DNA of 64,000 bases, taken from positions 62,001 through 126,000 of the forward strand of contig MQVO02000041.1 in NCBI GenBank assembly GCA_001986395.2, in the 5' to 3' direction. Origin of the DNA: Irpex lacteus (lineage: Eukaryota > Basidiomycota > Agaricomycetes > Polyporales > Irpicaceae). The number at the start of each line of letters is the position of its first letter. The first letter of the stretch is position 1. The notes beneath the pieces are model-generated. The model saw nothing but the letters and a program-made list of their open reading frames with translations, had not been told where the DNA came from and searched no databases. The translations under genes were made by a program, and so were the position numbers. Positions 59,338-64,000 of this stretch are shown piece after piece.

Positions 59338-61005
59338 TCAGAGCAAGAGACGACTGAGGAAAGGTAAGATCAGAATTGCAGCGTAGACTGCATGAGGTAT
59401 GAGTGAGATAGTGATTTGATCACCGCTGGTCTGGCCTGCAGCGTCAGTTGATCGAGAAGGGCCAACAGCGGACGTAGACCCAGTGGAACTTCCAGATGAC
59501 CCGTTGCTATCCACGACAGATGCGGAATCATTAAGAGAGAACGCTCTTATGTAGTTCAGCTCAAAATATGCATCCGCCAGTTCGGGTGTACCATTGTACC
59601 ATACACTGTTGTTGTTCTGTATCACAACTACCAGTATCAGTTGACAATTCAAAGACGTGATAGGTGCAACTTACGCATGTATTCGGGTCAGTGGCGTTCC
59701 CACCGCATTGCGAAGCGTATATCGACGGAACACCTGCCCTTTGAGCGAGAGGAGTGATGTCAAGTTTTGGTTAGATCCTCAGAATGAGGATTCATACCAT
59801 GTACCGCACAGAGTGATATCAATGACGATCTGCTGTGCTCCAAAATGCTTCGTAATGTCACACGATGATGACGGGAAGGCTGCCGAGGGCGGGCCCCAGC
59901 TTGAAATATCCAAGGACGTCGTGGCGGTCTCAATCGAGGAAGGGACACTATGACGCTGGGAGATTGGATGTCAGAGAGCCACATGAGAGATGAGAAGGGG
60001 CATATACTCACGTCCCAGAACCAGATGCTGAAAATTAAGTTCAACATGGAAAGCAGTCTCTGTCAGGCAAGAGTACAGATACTTACAATATTCCCGAGAC
60101 GTCGAACTGAGTAGCCCACACCCCTCCTCCGTTATCCGCGAAGCCCTTCCCAAAAGTATTCGGTCTCTTTTCCGTCTTTACACCTATATCAGCAAAGAAT
60201 GCAGGTCAGAGCGTATACGAGATAGTTACCACAGTGCACCCCGTGTTTCCTGTATTATTGCAATTAGTGACCGCTGGCTGGTTCAGAGCGGTAGTATTTG
60301 TGGCAGCAGAGCACCCGGGAAACGTGTGCAGCGACATCTGGTTGTAGGGGTTGTGATTAATGCCTTCGATGATGTCGATCTCTCCGTTATCAGGCCAGGG
60401 GTTACCCTTTGTCCATATACTGGGCCATACCTGTTCGAATGAGTGGTTGGTTAGCCCGCCAAGGAACGATGCCGAGGATAGGATAAGAAGTTACAGAACA
60501 GCCGAATGGTAGGTGCACAGCATCAACGACGAGAACCGAGCCTATTCCGAAGGATGCCTGCGAGGCGATTCGAACCTACACACAGCAACCAAGATTAACA
60601 CTGTCGCTTGAGCAGTAGAAGTAGCTGAACCCACTGAGTTCCGCTTGTCGTAGTAGGGCACAAAAGAAGTGTTGTCGACTTTTATGATGACCTTGTTCGC
60701 ATCGTTCACATACGCCAAAGAAGATGAAGCCGATTTGTTGACGTAGAATACCGAACCTGTTCGTTTGCGAACGTCATCCGTTAGAATTTTCAATGAAACA
60801 CGGTAAAATAAAAACAGTACGTACCACCTGTCGTCTCGTCATACGGAAACTCGTCGAATATCCACTCGTCAAAAAAGGTCTTGCCCGAATAATCCTTGAC
60901 CAGACTGAAATTGGCAGCAGACACCAGGTGACACGGTATTGCTAGTAGAGCAAGTACCACTCCTAGTAATCGAGTCGACAGTCGGAGGGGATTCCGTCCA
61001 TGCAT
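59338..61005 (-). CDS. GPI-anchored GH16 family glucanase-like enzyme
   Basis: Signal peptide MHGRNPLRLSTRLLGVVLAL and following residues (to about residue 30). The mature part has FFDEWIFDEFPYDETTGG, VFYVNKSASSSLAYVNDANK and VRIASQASFGIGSVLVVDAV, then CSVWPSIWTKGNPWPDNGEI and DIIEGINHNPYNQMSLHTF. The GEIDIIEG stretch is the GH16 catalytic E-x-D-x-x-E motif (nucleophile and acid/base Glu), intact. It follows the laminarinase-like fungal GH16 pattern (beta-1,3/1,4-glucan cleavage). After about 330 residues a Ser/Gly-rich linker (GSSGSSTGSTSAVGPS) and a C-terminal hydrophobic tail (SLIPHAVYAAILILPFLSRL) indicate a GPI anchor on the cell surface. About eight introns. A minus-strand TATAAA lies at 61,103-61,108, about 100 bp upstream. 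Confidence 0.9.
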
Positions 61006-62726
61006 CCTGTCAGAAAAGATACTCTACGAATTGAAGTTTGGACTGTTGGTACGGCAAGGAAGGAATTTAGGGTGTGTGAACATTCCGAGTGACGCCTTTT
61101 CGTTTATAGAGCCTCGGACTCTTTTCGGAGTCGAGTCCTTGTACTGTGTGCGCCTGCGCAGGGCCCAGAGACGAGTCCGGGAACTGTATAAAGAAGATCA
61201 TAATGATAGATATCGAGTCAGACCGGCGGTACCGTACGGTGCCTTTCGGTCAGTCGCTATGTTGTAAACAACCACTTCCTGTCAGTTTTGGCACTGCATG
61301 ATTGTCAATGTAAGTAGTGTATGGCGACATTACTTATTTTGGCGGGTCCATCCCACGTATATGTTCTGACCCGCCGGAACTGGATGATAACTTGATTAAC
61401 AACTTTCAAGTATGATTGTAGTAAACCCTACCATTTATGCGCCGAGATCTCCAACTATCTTATGTACACCCCTGAAGCGGCTCGGAGTGATTGCGGAAGA
61501 TCCTTGAACAGGTTGTGCGCTTCGTGGCATCCTTAAAACCACCGTCGGTATCTTGAACATTGAGCAAACGGTACTTACTGACTGCTGCGGGTACCGGTGA
61601 TTGCGCCTCTTCAAGCGTACAAGTGGTTGGGAGGATTTATCGTCTTCGCGTTGGATCTCTACCGAGCTTCAAACATAGCTCCAATGTTACCCAATTCGTC
61701 CCCAATGTCGATTTTACCCCGATATCCTTTGCATATCTGCGACTTGTAATTGTGGTTCCAATCACTGCAGTAGGACCGCGACTTGAAGCTTGAAGATCTG
61801 AGCGTATGAACGCCATGATATCAATACCGCGATCGGCATTCCTAGTCTCCTTGAGGCAGAGTAGACCAGTTCAACCTTCGCGGGCTCAGGATCTCATGTC
61901 TAGGCGCTCCTACAAGCCAGCATAATCACCTCCATCATTCATCACGATGTGTTCAATTATCGAGTTTGATATCCCGTCGGCCGAGTTGTCGTTGAGCAAT
62001 TCCTGAACCACGTGTATCATGAGCTTGAATATGTTCACTTGAGAGAAGAGGGTACTTACCACGTATTGAACCAGCTATCAAGTATATCATGTCAGAACTG
62101 GCGGATCAAAGAGAAGAATCTCAGTACATACCAGTATCACAAGCTCGCAGTGACTCTAGTAATGAAGAGTCGATCATGCATGCATGAATGATACAACTTT
62201 ACCCTTGACAACACAACACATGCACATGCACATGCACATGCGTCCGACGAGCCAAAAATACACCAAGCGCAGGAGAGAAACCCAGACAAGGACTCCATAT
62301 TGAACGACCTACTCAGTACACAGAAGATACCCGACGACAAGAAAAAACGAGCTCGGAGTTCGACAAGACTCGGGGGACATCGGGCGTAAGAAGAGGGAGA
62401 TAACGCGGCGTTCCGTGACAGCGAAAATGAACGCACAGCCAAGGGACGACGCCGCCCGAAGATTGAAAGTGAGCTGAGGAGGTCGACGTAGAGACGACGG
62501 ATGAATATTGAATGGGAAGTGAACCAGAAATAACGAGCGGAGTGGTACAAACGAGAGGATAGTCATTTTCGCCCAAGAGAGAAAAATGGGTATGGTATAA
62601 AACACAACAAGAACCAAAAGTAAAAAGGTTAAACACGAGGAGGGGATGGTAGGCTGCAACAGCTGTTTGAGGAAGGAGGGAGGGGAGAGTGCGCAAAGAC
62701 CCAAGATAAGACGGGATATGGTCGAT
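61006..62726. other. Intergenic with ACATGC microsatellite and possible exons of an unknown gene
   Basis: Tandem ACATGC copies lie at 62,218-62,242. A minus-strand open stretch near 61,920-62,030 reads LMIHVVQELLNDNSADGISN, then SIIEHIVMNDGGDYAGL and a stop, with plausible short introns to its right (about 62,035-62,140). I cannot assign it, and it may be the 3' end of a degraded gene. Confidence 0.3.
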
Positions 62727-63672
62727 TTAGAGGAGAATGGCGATAGAGGCGACGCCACAGGCGGCGACGACGCCGAAGATGCCGTTCACGCCAAAGACGG
62801 ACGCGGCACCGTTGGTCTCAGCGGGAGGAGGACGGGTGACGGAGGCACTGGCTGAGTTGCTAGCGGAGGGTGCGCCGGATCCGGAGGCGCTGCCACTGGC
62901 GGAGGCGGAGGAGGTGCCGTTGCTGGTGGACGTGGCGGCGGGTGCGGCTAGAAGACGTAAGAGTTATGTCAGAAGACGAAGAATGATAAACATAGGTCGG
63001 AAGATCATGGAAAAATGGAAAATAGAAGACATGAACAAGGGGACAGGCGGAATGGGGTAAGACGGATGGGGGAATGGAAGAGGGAATGGACGTACTGCCT
63101 GGGGCCTTGACGTCGAAGTCGGGGCTGGTGGCGAAGACTTGGCTGTGGTTCTGAGGGCTGACGAACTGGACCTCGAAGCCTGAGCCGACTTTCAGAGTGA
63201 CATTGGTGACGGTGAAGGTCTATCACAGCCACAGATGCAACGCATACAGTCAGTAACAGCGACATATATGCTAGATAAAGTCGAGTTGTACGCACCTCTG
63301 CGGATGTATCCACGAACTGAGCGATGGAGAACGGACCGTTCAAGGTCGCGTTGTCTGAGTTAACGACGAGGATGTCGACGGGCGAGGGGTCGCCTGAGGT
63401 GAACTGCCAGGTGATGGTGTTGCTGGTGTTCTGCACCCTATCCAACGACTTCCTTCAGCCTCCTTCGACTTCCATGTAAAGGAGATGCAGGCACTCACCA
63501 GTAAGACTGGCCGCTGGGCGCGTTGATAGTAAGCGCACCTACATACGGACGCCGCGATGTCAGATACGGTACCGATCACGGCGAAGGTCTATCTGGAAAC
63601 GGAGACGAGGCGACGAGGTGACGTACCGAGCGCAGAAGGCACGAGGGCGAGGGCGGCGAGAGCGAAGCGCAT
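62727..63672 (-). CDS. GPI-anchored Kre9/Knh1-like cell-surface protein
   Basis: Signal peptide MRFALAALALVPSALG, then ALTINAPSGQSYWVQNTSNT and ITWQFTSGDPSPVDILVVNS. Then come GPFSIAQFVDTSAE, TFTVTNVTLKVGSGFEVQFV and SPQNHSQVFATSPDFDV. This ~100-residue Ig-like segment (NAPSGQSYW...ITW...) is the N-terminal domain of the yeast Kre9/Knh1 family (Ser-Thr-rich GPI-anchored family), tied to beta-1,6-glucan in the wall. A low-complexity Ser/Ala/Thr-rich stretch and a hydrophobic C-terminus (GVNGIFGVVAACGVASIAIL) complete the GPI architecture. Four exons with clean GT-AG borders. It shares its GPI layout with the GH16 gene to the left, but nothing shows joint regulation. Confidence 0.88.
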
Positions 63673-64000
63673 CTTTAAACGAGGGGAGAAGGGCGGGAGG
63701 GGTGAGCTGAGCAGCGAGGGGAAGGGTTGGGACGGCGGTGAACCTGGAGAAAGCAGTCGCGACGTGGGGAGGCCAAGATTTTTGTTGTGTGCGAGATTCC
63801 CACGATCTCGCCATCAATTACTTATTTATTGAGTGTTGTGGCCCGTTTGGGAAGGTGAGGTTGTAGTACGTGTTTTGTTCTTGTTTTTACAACATATGAC
63901 ATGGTGCATGTTCTTATGGCGTGCACGGACCATTTCTTTGCACCAAGGCTGTGCAGCTGTGCGTGTCCAGGCCTGCACGATTTGCATGCAGTTTCACGGA
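63673..64000. promoter_or_regulatory. Upstream region of the Kre9-like gene
   Basis: A-rich TATA-like sequence (minus AATAAATAAG) near 63,820, about 150 bp upstream of the ATG. No gene is visible before the window edge. Confidence 0.35.

Noticed and set aside
60560..60580. GATTCGAACC resembling a tRNA B box
   Set aside because: It lies inside an exon of the GH16 gene (VRIASQASFG).
62137..62758. Three overlapping minus-strand frames downstream of the Kre9-like gene
   Set aside because: Low-complexity, mutually overlapping frames in the 3' flank; no protein signature.
1..64000. CRISPR array, operons or bacterial-type genes
   Set aside because: No regularly spaced direct repeats; intron-rich eukaryotic genes throughout.

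Overview
The window looks like nuclear DNA of an Agaricomycete (mushroom-forming basidiomycete). Genes are split by many short GT-AG introns (about 45-80 nt). Several families are ones I know mainly from Agaricomycetes: DUF6533 membrane proteins, the transposon-linked family with the LISKPKFHFLVHLP motif, and TKL kinases carrying an MLKL-like helical domain. There are no tRNA or rRNA genes and no CRISPR array that I can support. All intron-exon structures and family assignments were made by eye.

Layout. 1 to about 4.3 kb: a minus-strand Ty3/gypsy retrotransposon cut by the left window edge (pol, gag, leader and a 5' LTR region), apparently inserted in front of a transposon-type Agaricomycete gene (4.4-7.7 kb, N-terminus missing). 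7.97-9.45 kb: a lineage-restricted gene of unknown function. 9.5-12.1 kb: a non-coding stretch with very strong hairpins, a textbook Helitron 3' end at 11,183-11,209, and a broken CCCH zinc-finger fragment. 12.5-13.7 kb: an unknown gene. 14.3-21.2 kb: three tandem DUF6533 membrane-protein paralogues on the minus strand. 23.0-29.0 kb: a large minus-strand TKL protein kinase with a Cys-rich N-terminus, an MLKL-like helical domain and an orphan C-terminal domain.

29-39.3 kb is an island without recognisable host genes. It holds two inverted-repeat DNA elements: one of about 1.2 kb with 20-bp ends and AAGTT-rich subterminal arrays, and one of about 1.67 kb with perfect 93-bp terminal inverted repeats. 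39.4-40.6 kb: a WOPR (Gti1/Pac2) transcription regulator. 40.6-44.0 kb: gene-poor. From 44.0 kb to the end the DNA is mostly ordinary housekeeping and cell-surface genes: PMS1 mismatch-repair endonuclease, a disordered repeat protein, a single-pass membrane protein, a Helitron/Pif1 helicase relic, a ferroportin-type transporter, a four-helix membrane protein, a GPI-anchored GH16 glucanase-like enzyme and a GPI-anchored Kre9/Knh1-like protein.

How the parts relate. Helitron, Ty3/gypsy and inverted-repeat elements cluster in the left and middle thirds, where the lineage-restricted genes and broken gene fragments also lie. The right third is more gene-dense and conserved, with two cell-wall-related GPI proteins near its end. 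The most unusual host gene is the kinase, which puts an MLKL-like four-helix module and an apparently catalytic TKL kinase in one polypeptide.
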